From Dermatophagoides farinae (Eukaryota > Arthropoda > Arachnida > Sarcoptiformes > Pyroglyphidae), in contig NC_134679.1 of NCBI RefSeq assembly GCF_024713945.1, positions 4,531,001-4,595,000 of the forward strand: a DNA stretch of 64,000 nt, in the 5' to 3' direction. Positions 1-11,016 of the stretch are shown here, in pieces (the first letter of the stretch is position 1; each line of letters begins with the position of its first letter). The position numbers were made by a program, and so were the translations under genes. The notes below the pieces were generated by a model that ran no database searches, was not told where the DNA came from, and saw nothing but the letters and a program-made list of their open reading frames with translations.

Positions 1-2
1 GA

Positions 3-1274
3 TTTTCTGAGAATGTTATCGGATCACGTGGCGCTCGTTGGAAAGAACATCGAACAATATTGAATCCAACATTCAGTGCAATGAAATTAAAAATGGTTAC
101 GCCGATTATAGAATCGGCAATTGATATATTCATCAACAAAGTCGACAAACACTCAAAAAATGGTAACGAATTTAATATTTATGAAGATTTTCAACTTCTC
201 ACGGCTGATGTTATTTCGAAAACCGCCTTTGGAATCGATACTAATGTTCAATATGATCCCAAAAATGAATTTTTTCTTGCAGCAAAAATGGTGTTTGACA
301 CTAAACCTTCTCGATTTATTTTGTTATTCACCTGTTTTCCTGAATTGGACATTTTAATGTACCCATTTCGTCGATTACTGGAAATCATACGTGAAGCTAG
401 AGGTAAATCTGCTTCTGCCATTTTATCCAAATTGATTGAAGCTGCTATCCGGTTGCGTAAAGATCGGCCAGTGAAAACACCCGATCTATTACAGCTTATG
501 CTTGATGCTCAAGCTAGTGACGATGAACTCAAACAAAAAGACATGTCAAATTTAACCATAGAAATGTCCAATGATGAAATGAATGCAGTCACCGAAAAGA
601 ATGGAACTCTAAATATGGGCGAGAAATTTAAGAATTCCAAATCACTTACACAAGATGAGGTCATAGCTAATGCAATCATTTTTTATGAAGCTGGATATGA
701 AACGACAAGTACGACCTTGGGATTTATCGCACATTTTCTTGTTACTCGTCAAGATATACAGGACAAAGTTCGACAAGAAGTGAATGAATTATTTAAACGA
801 GAAGGAAAATTTGATTATAATACTGTGAACAAGCTAGCTTATATGCAATGTGTCATAAATGAATCAATGCGATTCTATCCACCAGTAACAAATTTCATTA
901 CAAGAAATACAAAAGAAGATTATCATTACAAAGACATGATTATCCCGAAAGATTCAACCATTCGAATACCGACATACCAACTACATCATTGCGAAGAGTA
1001 TTGGCCTAATCCAGAAGTGTTTGATCCAGAAAGATTTCGTGATAAAAAGAACTATGATTCGGTTGCATTTCAAGGATTTGGCAATGGTCCTCGAAATTGT
1101 ATTGGGATGCGTTTTGCTCTTTATGAAATCAAATTAGCTCTAGCCAAACTATTGTTTCGATATAAACTTGTACCGGGACCAAGTACAGAAAATGAATTGA
1201 CAATTGAGCAAAAAATAATAACTGAAACGCCTAAATATGGTGTCTTTGTCAAAGCCGTTCCTTTATTGAATTAA
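3..1274 (+). CDS. Cytochrome P450, CYP3-clan-like (5' partial)
   Basis: Haem-thiolate monooxygenase expected on the ER membrane, oxidising small lipophilic substrates or xenobiotics. The frame is open from the first bases, so the N-terminal anchor and the start lie upstream. Seen in order: C-helix WKEHR (WxxxR) at the extreme 5' end; I-helix oxygen-binding motif AGYETT near base 690; K-helix ESMR (ExxR) near base 864; DPERF near base 1025; haem loop FGNGPRNCIG near base 1080 with the axial Cys. No intron is visible in this part. The stop TAA overlaps an AATAAA poly(A) signal at 1273-1278. The signature set is complete for the C-terminal two thirds, so an active enzyme is likely. CYP3 clan is inferred from overall character; the subfamily cannot be named from sequence alone. 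Confidence 0.93.
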   Translation, partial: FSENVIGSRGARWKEHRTILNPTFSAMKLKMVTPIIESAIDIFINKVDKHSKNGNEFNIYEDFQLLTADVISKTAFGIDTNVQYDPKNEFFLAAKMVFDTKPSRFILLFTCFPELDILMYPFRRLLEIIREARGKSASAILSKLIEAAIRLRKDRPVKTPDLLQLMLDAQASDDELKQKDMSNLTIEMSNDEMNAVTEKNGTLNMGEKFKNSKSLTQDEVIANAIIFYEAGYETTSTTLGFIAHFLVTRQDIQDKVRQEVNELFKREGKFDYNTVNKLAYMQCVINESMRFYPPVTNFITRNTKEDYHYKDMIIPKDSTIRIPTYQLHHCEEYWPNPEVFDPERFRDKKNYDSVAFQGFGNGPRNCIGMRFALYEIKLALAKLLFRYKLVPGPSTENELTIEQKIITETPKYGVFVKAVPLLN

Positions 1275-1496
1275 TAAATATAATTTTTGAAAAAGCTTGA
1301 ATTTTTATTTTACGAATTCGTTAACTTGTAGAATTTAAATTTCCAACTCGTTCATAGACACTGTTACTAAATGTGAAAAATAAAATCAGATCGTCGACGA
1401 ATCACCTGACTATATTATTTTTGTTGGTGAAGGTTATCCATTCATAAAAATTTAAATTTGGAATTACTTTTTGCTTTTTGACCACTTATTATCATC

Positions 1497-1983
1497 ATGT
1501 GGTATTTAAGGCATCATGCTCGAAATTTTTTCCGATCCATAATGAAACCGATACCTGTAAATTTGGCTCGAAAATGGTATCAACGAACCCGTTATCTTTA
1601 TGTTTGTCTTGGTGCAACTGCATTCGCATATTCTCTATTCATAGTCAATAAACATAAAGCTGATATTGAACTTTATCCAGGTAATATATTAATTGACAAT
1701 AATAAATTCATATAAAGAACCCTCATCAAAAAAAAAACTGACCAATTTTTATTGATTTTTTTGCTTAGATTTTGATAAAAGTTCTATACATAAAAAATTG
1801 AGATTAAAAGGTGAACCCGGAGAAGTGGTCATAGCCAATTTTGCCTTTGGTAAGCCGGTTCAAATCGAACGATATAATAATGAAGATTATATACGTGAAT
1901 TTGAAGAACGAAAACGAAATTACGAATTGCAACGACAACAGAAAACAGTTGTCTCACAACCCATCAATACCAATTCTGTCTAA
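1497..1983 (+). CDS. Small orphan single-pass membrane protein (2 exons)
   Basis: Not recognised. Exons 1497..1680 and 1769..1983 are joined across an 88-bp GT..AG intron to give 132 residues; the junction keeps frame (…ELYP-DFDKSS…). The N-terminus is basic and aromatic, residues about 33-50 form one hydrophobic segment (YLYVCLGATAFAYSLFIV), and the remainder is charged and soluble with a Glu/Arg/Gln-rich helical tail. The basic, acid-poor N-terminus would fit a small mitochondrial inner-membrane protein, but that is only inference. It follows the P450 gene on the same strand by about 220 bp. Without splicing, exon 1 runs into a stop in the intron after 72 codons, so the short frame should not be taken as the product. 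Confidence 0.6.
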
Positions 1984-2359
1984 TTTATATGAAAGTTAAT
2001 CTAGTTTTCTATTAGAACTATTTTTGAAAAATATTACTATATCAAAAGCAAATGTAAAAATTATTATTTTAATTGAAAATTCATAATAAAAAACCATACA
2101 ATTTACGTATGTCACACTTTTTGTGTGCAAATCCTTTTAAATTTCATCGCTATGGCAATAATAACAGAAACAAATTAAACACAAAAACATTCATTCAGTT
2201 AGCATAAATGATGGACTCAAATATTTAATAAATTAACTTTTTTAAAATTGTTAACACGTGTGCTTTCTCTTAGAATTAGAATCAAAATTTTTATTCTAAT
2301 CGATCCATCAAGCAATATACACTGATGGTGATCAAAGTTCTGATGAGTTGTAATTCAAA
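1984..2359. other. Intergenic, AT-rich
   Basis: About 375 bp between the orphan membrane-protein gene and the GT17-like gene. It holds AATAAA-like signals shortly after the upstream stop and low-complexity AT sequence. I see no open frame, RNA gene or repeat of note. Confidence 0.6.
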
Positions 2360-3619
2360 ATGTGCCTTACAAATAGGCCAGGCATAAACGGTGGTGGTCT
2401 TCCTAAATCAAAATTAAAATTATTCATCCTTCTCTGCTTTATATTTGGCTGCTATGTATTGCTCATACAAAATTCATCATTTCTCAATGAATTTCATTGG
2501 AATTATCTTCTTGCAAGTAATCTAAAGGCAACCATAATTCATGGCCATCGAGTCGGTACGAAAAACGTCCAAATTCGCCAGAATGGAACATCCACAGTTT
2601 ATTTCCATCTACCTTCATTGGATGATTACAAAATTCAAGATGATTATTTTCAGTTCAATAAAACTATAACAGATAAGCTCACTTCATCACAATCATCGGC
2701 TCGATCCTGTTTACGCCGAGGATCACAGGTTATTCAAAGTAATCTCATAGGATTGCAATCATGTATATGTAATCCCAATTATTTTGGTCAAGATTGTTCA
2801 GTTCCAAAAATCGTTCAAGATGCATTGTTGCAAGATTCCGAGCTAAAAATCGATACACTAAATAGACCTCGACGGCTATTAATGTCGCTGATTTGGCTAT
2901 CTTTTCATCAACATCAGAATAATACTCTTTACCAGATTAATTTAGAAAATCTTTACAAAACTCTTGATGAATTTTTGCCACTCATCGACATGTTCATCAT
3001 ACATGAGATCATTTTTGAGCCATCAATTAGTAATTTTTCACTACAAACACAATTCGATCATGGTTTATTTTCCAAATTCAAATCATTCACATTGCTCAAT
3101 GCCATCAAATTTAATGAATATGGAAAATCTAATGAAAATTTTCGTCATATTGAATGGGAATCAATGCGACAATCATGGAGAATTTTCAGCACTCAAGTTA
3201 CAGAATATCGTCCTAGTGATATATTAATTTTCATGTCTATCAATCAATTTCCCACTACTGATTTAATATTATTTTTAAAATATCATACGGGCATACAAGA
3301 TATTGTTCATATTGGTCCAATATACAATTTTTATTATCAAAACAAAAGTTTGATTATGTTTGACCATCAAAACTCGCTATCAACCGAATCAATCAAAACT
3401 AATAATCCTGTGAATTCGATGCTCGATCGTATCAAAAATGTAATCATCTCATTTCAATATATGGCTTCATTGTGTCAATTCAGTTTCGAACATTACATCA
3501 CCAATTACTGTCAAATGAATCAAAATTTAATAAAACATTTTCGTGCAAATTTCTGGCCAATTCATCATATTCGAATTGGATCAAAAGTTCAAAGTGTAGC
3601 AACCAAAGTAATATTATGA
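2360..3619 (+). CDS. Divergent MGAT3-like (GT17) glycosyltransferase homologue, probably non-catalytic
   Basis: Resembles beta-1,4-mannosyl-glycoprotein N-acetylglucosaminyltransferase (MGAT3, GT17), the Golgi enzyme that adds bisecting GlcNAc to N-glycans. Single exon, 419 residues. Type II topology: short basic cytosolic tail and one TM at about residues 20-38 (LKLFILLCFIFGCYVLL), then a lumenal stem. An EGF-like Cys cluster (C-x-C-x6-GQDC type) lies near residues 118-150, followed by the GT17 opening PRRLLMSLIWL and a stretch alignable with VDAF..HE. In vertebrate MGAT3 the next block carries the acidic FIIDDADEIP motif; here the equivalent is DILIFMSINQF at residues 287-297, without the acidic residues. 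The C-terminal third is short and weakly alignable (MGAT3 is about 530 residues). Family membership is fairly sure; loss of activity is inference. Confidence 0.7.
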   Translation: MCLTNRPGINGGGLPKSKLKLFILLCFIFGCYVLLIQNSSFLNEFHWNYLLASNLKATIIHGHRVGTKNVQIRQNGTSTVYFHLPSLDDYKIQDDYFQFNKTITDKLTSSQSSARSCLRRGSQVIQSNLIGLQSCICNPNYFGQDCSVPKIVQDALLQDSELKIDTLNRPRRLLMSLIWLSFHQHQNNTLYQINLENLYKTLDEFLPLIDMFIIHEIIFEPSISNFSLQTQFDHGLFSKFKSFTLLNAIKFNEYGKSNENFRHIEWESMRQSWRIFSTQVTEYRPSDILIFMSINQFPTTDLILFLKYHTGIQDIVHIGPIYNFYYQNKSLIMFDHQNSLSTESIKTNNPVNSMLDRIKNVIISFQYMASLCQFSFEHYITNYCQMNQNLIKHFRANFWPIHHIRIGSKVQSVATKVIL

Positions 3620-3700
3620 TCTATCTTGTTTATTTTTAATATATATTTTTTTATTAAAAAAAAGTCTGGAAAAAACTTTTATACAAATAAATTCAAAGCT

Positions 3701-3928
3701 TTAAGCCTTTTGAACTTCTGAATTATTGTTAATTTTGAGAAATTTGACCAAATCTTCATCCACATTATCGGTGTCATCCCAATTTTCATCCCATAGTTGT
3801 TGATTGCTCATTGTCGATGGGAGCCAATTATCTTCATTAAATTCTTCAAAATCATCTTCACAATTATCAACGTCCAATGTGACCGTATTTAAAACTGGTA
3901 TCGAATTGAATGGATTTTGAAAACTCAT
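3701..3928 (-). CDS. SEM1: 26S proteasome subunit SEM1/DSS1
   Basis: Small acidic intrinsically disordered protein of 75 residues, the usual size for DSS1/SEM1. It is a lid subunit of the 26S proteasome and also binds BRCA2-type and TREX-2 complexes in other animals. Visible family signatures: the first acidic block DDFEEFNEDNW near residues 25-35 and the second acidic/aromatic block DENWDDTDNVDEDL near residues 47-60, followed by a short amphipathic C-terminal helix. Single exon. It converges with the GT17-like gene (81 bp between stops) and is head-to-head with RBM22, 169 bp separating the two start codons, so the two housekeeping genes probably share a bidirectional promoter. Confidence 0.93.
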   Translation of the reverse strand: MSFQNPFNSIPVLNTVTLDVDNCEDDFEEFNEDNWLPSTMSNQQLWDENWDDTDNVDEDLVKFLKINNNSEVQKA

Positions 3929-4097
3929 TTTTTTTTTGTTTCAAACTTTTACGATTTTTGAGAATAAAATCATTCCTTGTGCAACTATTATTACTTACAT
4001 GAATTAATTGGGTGTTAATAGTTCAAATGTTTGATTCGAATCGTGCTCGAAATAATTTTGATTCAAGCAAAAGTTTTTAATTTTAAAATACATCAAA
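3929..4097. promoter_or_regulatory. Likely bidirectional promoter of SEM1 and RBM22
   Basis: The 169-bp gap between two divergent start codons must hold both 5' UTRs and both core promoters. It is AT-rich with no obvious TATA box in the usual place. The call rests on geometry only. Confidence 0.5.
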
Positions 4098-5303
4098 ATG
4101 GCCATGTCCAAAGGAACTTCGCATTATAATCGACAGGTTTGGGAAGATGAATCGTTTCCAATTTTGTGTCAAACTTGTTTAGGTAAGATTTGGTAATATA
4201 AGTTTTCTCTTGTTATTGATTTCCAATTAAAATTAGGTGATAACCCATTCTTGAGAGTCATGAAAGAAAAATATGGAGCCGAATGCAAAGTGTGCAGTAG
4301 GCCATTCACGACATTTCGCTGGTGTCCAGGATCAAAAATGCGATATAAAAAAACTGAAATTTGTACCATTTGTGCTCGGGCAAAAAATATCTGTCAAACT
4401 TGTTTATTAGAACTACAATATGGCCTACCGGTACAAGTTCGTGATGAAGTGCTGGGAACAAAGCTAGAATTACCAAAATCGGAAATAAATCGTGAATACT
4501 ACTCACAAATGCTCGATCGAGCCGTACAGAATTCCGATGCCACAGAAGCGTTTGGAGCTCTCAAAGATGCACCTACTTCAGAAGTGCTAACTAAATTGGC
4601 TAGAAATTCGCCTTATTACAAAAGAAATGCGCCTCATATTTGCAGTTTTTGGGTCAAAGGGGAATGTAAAAGAGGTGAAGAATGTCCATATAGGCATGAA
4701 AAGCCATCTGATCCAAGTGATCCGCTTTCCGACCAGAATATTAAAGATCGTTATTTTGGCGTAAACGACCCGGTGGCCGAAAAATTATTGAAACGTGCCG
4801 CCGAAATGCCAAAACCTCTACCACCTGAAGATAAGTCCATAACTACTTTATATATCGGTAACATTAACGAACAAATTGAAGAAAGTGATCTACGCGATTA
4901 TTTCTACCAATTTGGTGAAATACGTTCCATCAACATGGTATATAAATCGAATTGTGCATTCGTACAGTTTACAACTAGACAAGCGGCCGAAGAAGCTGTT
5001 AAGAAAGCGTTCCAACGCCTGACCATAAAAGGTACTAAATTGACAATAAGATGGGGCAAATCGCAAGGCAAACGTAAAACCGACGATGATGAAGAACGAA
5101 ACAAACCAGGTCCCAGCAATAAGCAGAATAAAGTTGCTTCCGTACCCGGGTTGCCTGTCGGTACACCCGACTATTTTGGCCTAGTTCCAGCATTAAATCC
5201 ACCCACCATAGGTCCCTCATCTTCATCAAGCGTCTACTATCCATCACAAGATCCCTCACGAATGGGCTCAATTTCAATGAAAAAATCATATCATAAAAAT
5301 TGA
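4098..5303 (+). CDS. RBM22: Pre-mRNA-splicing factor RBM22
   Basis: Spliceosomal protein (yeast Cwc2/Ecm2 homologue) that contacts U6 snRNA and the catalytic core through the NTC-related complex. Exons 4098..4182 and 4237..5303 (54-bp intron) give 383 residues; the first exon supplies [20 protein letters not shown] followed by the Zn-binding [12 protein letters not shown], matching the family start. Seen: Cys-rich N-terminal zinc ribbon (CQTC, CKVC, CTIC, CQTC), a CCCH finger ([19 protein letters not shown]) near residue 165, an RRM with RNP2 LYIGNI and RNP1-like CAFVQF near residues 235-305, and a low-complexity tail ending in the conserved [10 protein letters not shown]. An AATAAA lies at 5315-5320. 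Very strong identity to animal RBM22. Confidence 0.97.
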
Positions 5304-5506
5304 TTGTATTCAAAAATAAAATTTTTTTTTTAATAACCACCTCATTTATTTAGCCACACCATAATAAATAAACATGATAGAAATATAAATTTTGTTTTTT
5401 ATGTCTCTTTTTAAGTAATCTTGTGACCATCATTATCAAATTTAGGGGTTAAATGCTGACAATGATGATTTAAAATTGACATGTGAAAGATCTTAATAGG
5501 TTCGAT

Positions 5507-8500
5507 TCAGACATGATCTTCATTTGAATTGACAGAGAAATCTATGTTTTTGTATGAATATATATCGGATGATGATTTTGAAAGCTCGTTATGTTTTACA
5601 TAAATTGGTTTTGGTGATGATTGCTGACTAATTGATTTATCGGGAAGTAGTTGTGTGCTACCAGTTCTTGAGATCAAATGATAATCCGATACGATTCGTT
5701 TAACGTTTTTCTGTTGCTGGTGTTGTTGATGAAGTGAACCTACATGACGATTTAATGGCCCGACTGTTGTGGATGAAGCGGTTATTTGTGAGAATGGAGA
5801 TAATACAGTATCGTTTTTGGCAATCTTATTATTTGCATGATTTGTGATTGTAGCAAATACTTTATTCGGGTTCGTTTTTAGATTTGAATCATCTATGATT
5901 CGTGGTGGAGAATATGATGATGATGATGATGAATAAAATCTTAGCTGTGGTTGTTGAGATTGATTGATACTAGATGCAAAAAATTCGAATCTAGCCTGAT
6001 TCATATTGTGCTTGATTTGACTGACATCCGGACGGATGGAGGAACATGTAGCCGATTTTAATAACTGTGGCATTCTATTGAAATGGCTGTTATTCATGAT
6101 AGTTTCGCCATTTTGTTTCAAAGATGAATCAGATGTTTCCATAGACGTAGATATGACTTTCTTATTTTCAATTTGACCAAATGAATTATTTCGATGTAAT
6201 CCGATACCTATCCCAGCATAGTTGTCAGGTTCGGAATCAGAATCAAACACTTGATCAGAATAAAGAATAAATAGCTCAATCACTCTGCTTTGATGATTAG
6301 TATCGTATAGCATGTTTGTATCATCATTATCGCTAGATATAAATCAAAATAAGTTAATGTAACATGTGTTTATAGAGAGAATAAAAAAGAAACATACGCT
6401 TTTTTCAGCAATGTAGGCCCAAATACGATACCTAGATTTCCCGGATTCATTTGATTAAATTCCGAGTCTTTAGAAATTTGGCGCAAATGATTTATCAAAT
6501 ATCGTAGGGTATTATAATGAATCGTCGGCAATCGACGACAAATTTTCCTTAATCTAGTGACAATTTCTTCTTCACTAGAAGAATCAATTGGAGAATTTTT
6601 AGAATATCTCGTAGCAACTTCGATCAATTCATTGTAAAGTTGGAATGTTAATAGCGGCTCAGGAAGCTGTAACGATACAAACTATGAATTTTTAAAATTG
6701 TTTAAATTATTGAATCTTACCATTCGAAAAAATTGTTTCAACAAATTCGCAATAACATTTGGTGAAACATTCGATAGATCAACACTGTCCGGATCGGTTT
6801 CGTAAGCTTTAGTCAAGCTATCTACTTGAGATTTTACTGCAGATACTCGATAGATGCCTGATATTCGAGAACCACGTGTTTCGATCTGATTAACACATTT
6901 TTTTATAACATCTGGTACAGCATTTGAAGAAAGTTGACAAAGGGGAACTCGAAACAAAAGGTTCGGACCGGATTTGTTTTCATTACATTTGACACCTTTT
7001 TTGTATTGATAGACACTCTAAGAACGAATTGAATCAACAATTAACAAGACAAAGAATTGATGAAACTTACTTTGTATTTTTTCTCAATCACTTCTAAAAA
7101 AAATGCAATAAAAAAAGTTTAATGAATTTTTTTTCCAACTACAAAACAAAACAAAACTTACTAATTTGAAAATTATCATTCGATTGTGTTTTAGGATTAA
7201 TGGCATTCACCGCTTTGCTTTCTTTACGGATATGTACCGGTTTTTGTTGCTGCTGCTGTTTGATTAGATAAACGTTTGAATTATTATTCATACCGCTGTC
7301 AGATTCGCTAGAATAAAGTTCTTGATTCTCTGAATGATGATGACTAGTTGATTGTATCGACTGATGATTGATAGATGATGAAGAATCGTCAAACATTAGA
7401 GGAAGACTATTGGAAAAATCACGATAAGGTTTTCCCATTTCATGGTGATCAGTATCAATAATTGCCCGATGAATCTCTTCAGGCGAATAAGTGATTGAAT
7501 CACGTAGCGTTTCAAAATAATGAGAAGTAATTTCTTTGATCTTAATCTCAGTAATAGCCATCAGATTCTGTAATCGGCTAATTAGTTCACGTTTGGATTT
7601 TTTAAATGATTCTTTCTGTGCATTAAGAATCCATAGAAATTTAGTGTTGTTGGCCTCAGCTTCATTAAATTCATTGCTACTTTCTAAATAACTTTAATGA
7701 TCAATAAAAAGAGAATAAAATGGATTCATTCTATAAACAACAAGGCAAATGTACCTGAATTTTTGTTTCGTTTTACTTTCAGCATCCTGTAATTTTTGTG
7801 TGTAGAAATTTTCACGTGATTTTGAATAAGTGCTGATAACATCATTAAGTTGTTTATTCGCTTTGGCCCAATCATCTTTGATCTTTTTAATTTGTTTATC
7901 AAACTCTAAACGAAATTCATTAACAGGAGCTAAAATGTTTTTGCTCAACAGATCAAAATTGTTATCACACATGTTGGCATTTTTGATCTCGTTTTGACAA
8001 AATTGATTATAAACATTATGGAAAGGTAAAAAAGCCTAATGGATTATTATATAAGAAAAATTAATCAGTGTTAACATCAATCAAATCAGGTCAACAAAGA
8101 AAACAATGACACATACTTTATCACTTTTCAATTGATGAATTGTTGTTCGCATGCTTTGATCATTCTTAGAGATGGCACGATTGTATTCACTTTCAATTTG
8201 GGCACGTTTTTCAATGAAAGTGACCAATTCTTTCATATATTTGCACCAACATTTTGCCTGTTTCATAAGTTCATCTAGACCGGATTCATAGGAGAAAATT
8301 CGTTCTTCAGGCATATTAATCGGTAATGTTCTTGATTTATTGGATCGATTGCTGCTGGCACTAGGACTTGGATGGCCAATTGATGTTTGTTGTTGTGGTG
8401 GTGGTGGTGATGATTGTATTTTTTGTGTTAAATCCAATGATTTTAAAGAAGACATTGAAACGCCGTCTTGCATTAAACAATTGGAAATACTGATTTAAAA

Positions 8501-9719
8501 AAATTAAAAATAACAAGAAACCAATGACGATGATAAATAAAATCTGATATGATTGAAAAATGAAAATAATAATTACAAAAATAGACATGTGATAATTGAT
8601 TTTTCAGATGATAAAATCAAAATCAATAGGAGAGCTGTTGGCCATCGACATCTCATCGGATCAATGATCAAACAAGCTATCGATATTAATAAATAAATAT
8701 ATCGAAAACAAAAAAAAAGCTATTCTGACAAAATCGAACAATAATAGTCGAAATAATAAATAACCGGAATTATTAGCAATTAATTGAAAGATTCTATGTT
8801 TATTAGTCTCAATAATGGATGAAACAATTTTAACAATGAAAAAGTTGCATCGGTTTGTCAACTTAGAAAAAACAAGCGACTCGGAATGAATAGGAATTCT
8901 TTTTTCTTAAAAATAAAAGTCCGAATCCCACAGATAAGACAAAAAGACGTAATCATCATCATATTTAGAAAGAAAAATAATACACCATAAAAATCATTAT
9001 CACTATTCATCATCAGGTTAATATGGTAACTACAATTTGGTGGCGGATTTTTACGTTTTTATTTTTTCATCCATAAACAGTAATATGTAACAGTATACAT
9101 GCAAAAGGTATTGCCATCCTACAAGATGCAGATGCTAATAGATTGAATAGATAATTTGTGACTAAATTAAATCACTATGGTGATAAAACAAAATTTTGCT
9201 GCTGCTACAATTTTTCTATTTTTTTCAAATATGATAACTCACTTGTATTGGAATGATTTATACAAAGCGTTGATGTTATCGACCAATTGTGAATGCAATT
9301 CAATCGAATAATTATTATAATCATATGTTTTTACAGCTTTGACCAATTGACTAGCGTTTAATAATAATTCTTTACTTTCCAGTAATGAATATTTTTCCAA
9401 AATCACACGCATTATTTTCGATATTTCAGCCAATCTTTCATAAGCTGCTTTACGTTTCTTTTCAGGGTCATCTACAATATTTAATGTTGATTAAGTTGTT
9501 TTCGATTCATCGGATTTATCCAATACAAAGAAATAATGAAATCGAAATTAATTAAGAGTAACAAACAAAATTAGCGACTAAAATAATATATTTACCTCGT
9601 TGATCATAGACATGTTTCAGCTCACCAAGTAGATAAGTCAATGTTTGTGAATAATGACCAATATTTTTATTCGATCCAGCACCAGTAGCTGAATAATGTT
9701 GTTGTTGTTGTGATTCCAT
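5507..9719 (-). CDS. F-BAR + RhoGAP protein, ARHGAP29/ARHGAP45/GMIP family
   Basis: Rho GTPase-activating protein acting at membranes and the cortical actin network. Nine coding exons: 9243..9471 follows 9596..9719, then 8117..8489, 7755..8035, 7162..7691, a 23-bp micro-exon 7071..7093, 6721..7017, 6398..6666 and 5507..6332; all junctions keep frame and give 983 residues. F-BAR/FCH region about residues 150-330 (RAQIESEYNRAISK). RhoGAP about residues 535-720: arginine finger GIYRVS, then LLKQFF, LPEPLL and NLGIVFGPTLL. The run after it, DSDSEPDNYAGIGIG, also resembles the family. Vertebrate members have a C1 zinc finger between F-BAR and RhoGAP; no Cys/His cluster is present here. The C-terminal tail is Ser-rich and disordered. 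The intron at 8490-9242 is unusually long for this window. Confidence 0.88.
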
Positions 9720-11016
9720 TCTCGGATTAGGATGAATATTTCAATGTGTCGAACAGATTATGTTAAGGATTCAACAAAACTAAAACTGGAACATGGTGAG
9801 CCTCATTATATTGTATATAGATAAATGACAAACGTAGAAACATAAATACAATGTAATTGATTTAATGATGATGATGATCGAATTTCGATGATAAATTCAA
9901 ATTGATCGATTTTTATGAATCAATCAATGAAAAGTTTTTGTTTTCGTTTTTATTCGCCTAAAACAACGATTGTTTGTTTGTTGTTTTATTAGATATATTA
10001 TTATTATTACTAGCGCGCTCACCAGACACATATTCACGATTATGATCACCTCTATGATTTTGTTTCGTTATTGTTGGTAGGTGTGTTTGCAATTGTAAAT
10101 CTGGTGCAAGTCATTTGCGAATATCAAGAACTATTTGTTGCATACACTAGTGGTTAATGATGATGATGATAGCACCGTTATGATTTCTCTTCTTTTCGTT
10201 GTTTTTACTTTTTTTCAATTTTTGTAGTATTTGTGATTATTATTGGCGTTCTGCTCTCATTTTAAAACCATCAGAATGAATACTAGCTATAGTGTTGTAA
10301 CTGTTTGGAATATTCTTTTGAAATGCTAAATGTTAAACCATTAAATAATTGTAGTATCATGTCATGAACGTACATATACCATCAATGCCAACTTACGAAA
10401 ATTGGCCAGCTAGACGTAAAGATTATCATCAAGATTTTTTCCTTCTTAGCCAGGCCTCTCGGTAGACTGCTTCAGAGCTGGCTGCAATCTTGATATGCTT
10501 GATTCTGACGAGATGCGATGGTAAAAATAAAGAAGCTAAATTTAGCACTTTAGAATATAGGGAAAGAAAAAAAAATTAGACGTCACGTATACTCGAATCG
10601 GTGATGGGGTGTATGACGACAAGGTGATGAAATTAAACAAATAAATATTTGGATTTGGATAAAGAATATGTCTGATAATTTGACGTTAGTAATCGAAAAA
10701 GTCTTAAATATAATGATGATGATGATGATGAAACCAAGTGAAACTCAAAGCTCCATCTGTCGATTGAAAAATCCAATGAATTTTTCATACTGAAATGTTT
10801 TTGCATTGGTCACATTGCACACAATTGTAATTAAACAAACAATTAAATGAACAAAGGAAATCTCATTACCGATAATCATGATTGAGACCATCATGAGTTA
10901 CAATTTTTTTTATCAGTTAACGTTTCCGTTTTCTCGATTTTTTTTGGTTGATGAAGGAAATATAAATGAAATATATAACAATTAAATACGACACAGTCTG
11001 TCGATGAAAAAAAAAC
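9720..11016. other. Intergenic between divergent RhoGAP and DRAM genes
   Basis: About 1.3 kb with no convincing coding frame. It contains GAT-type microsatellites (for example near 9860 and 10710) and one compact GC-richer island with nested inverted repeats at 10428-10494, listed separately. Promoters of both flanking genes must lie here. Confidence 0.6.
10428..10494. other. Nested inverted repeat (hairpin candidate)
   Basis: Three nested arms pair: ATCAAGATT (10428-10436) with AATCTTGAT (10486-10494); AGCCAG (10448-10453) with CTGGCT (10478-10483); CTCT (10456-10459) with AGAG (10474-10477). The internal loop between the outer two stems is asymmetric (11 versus 2 nt), which is unlike a canonical microRNA precursor. 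Function unknown. Confidence 0.4.

Noticed and set aside
10428-10494. Calling the hairpin a microRNA
   Set aside because: Large asymmetric internal loop (11 versus 2 nt) and no match to a microRNA seed I know.
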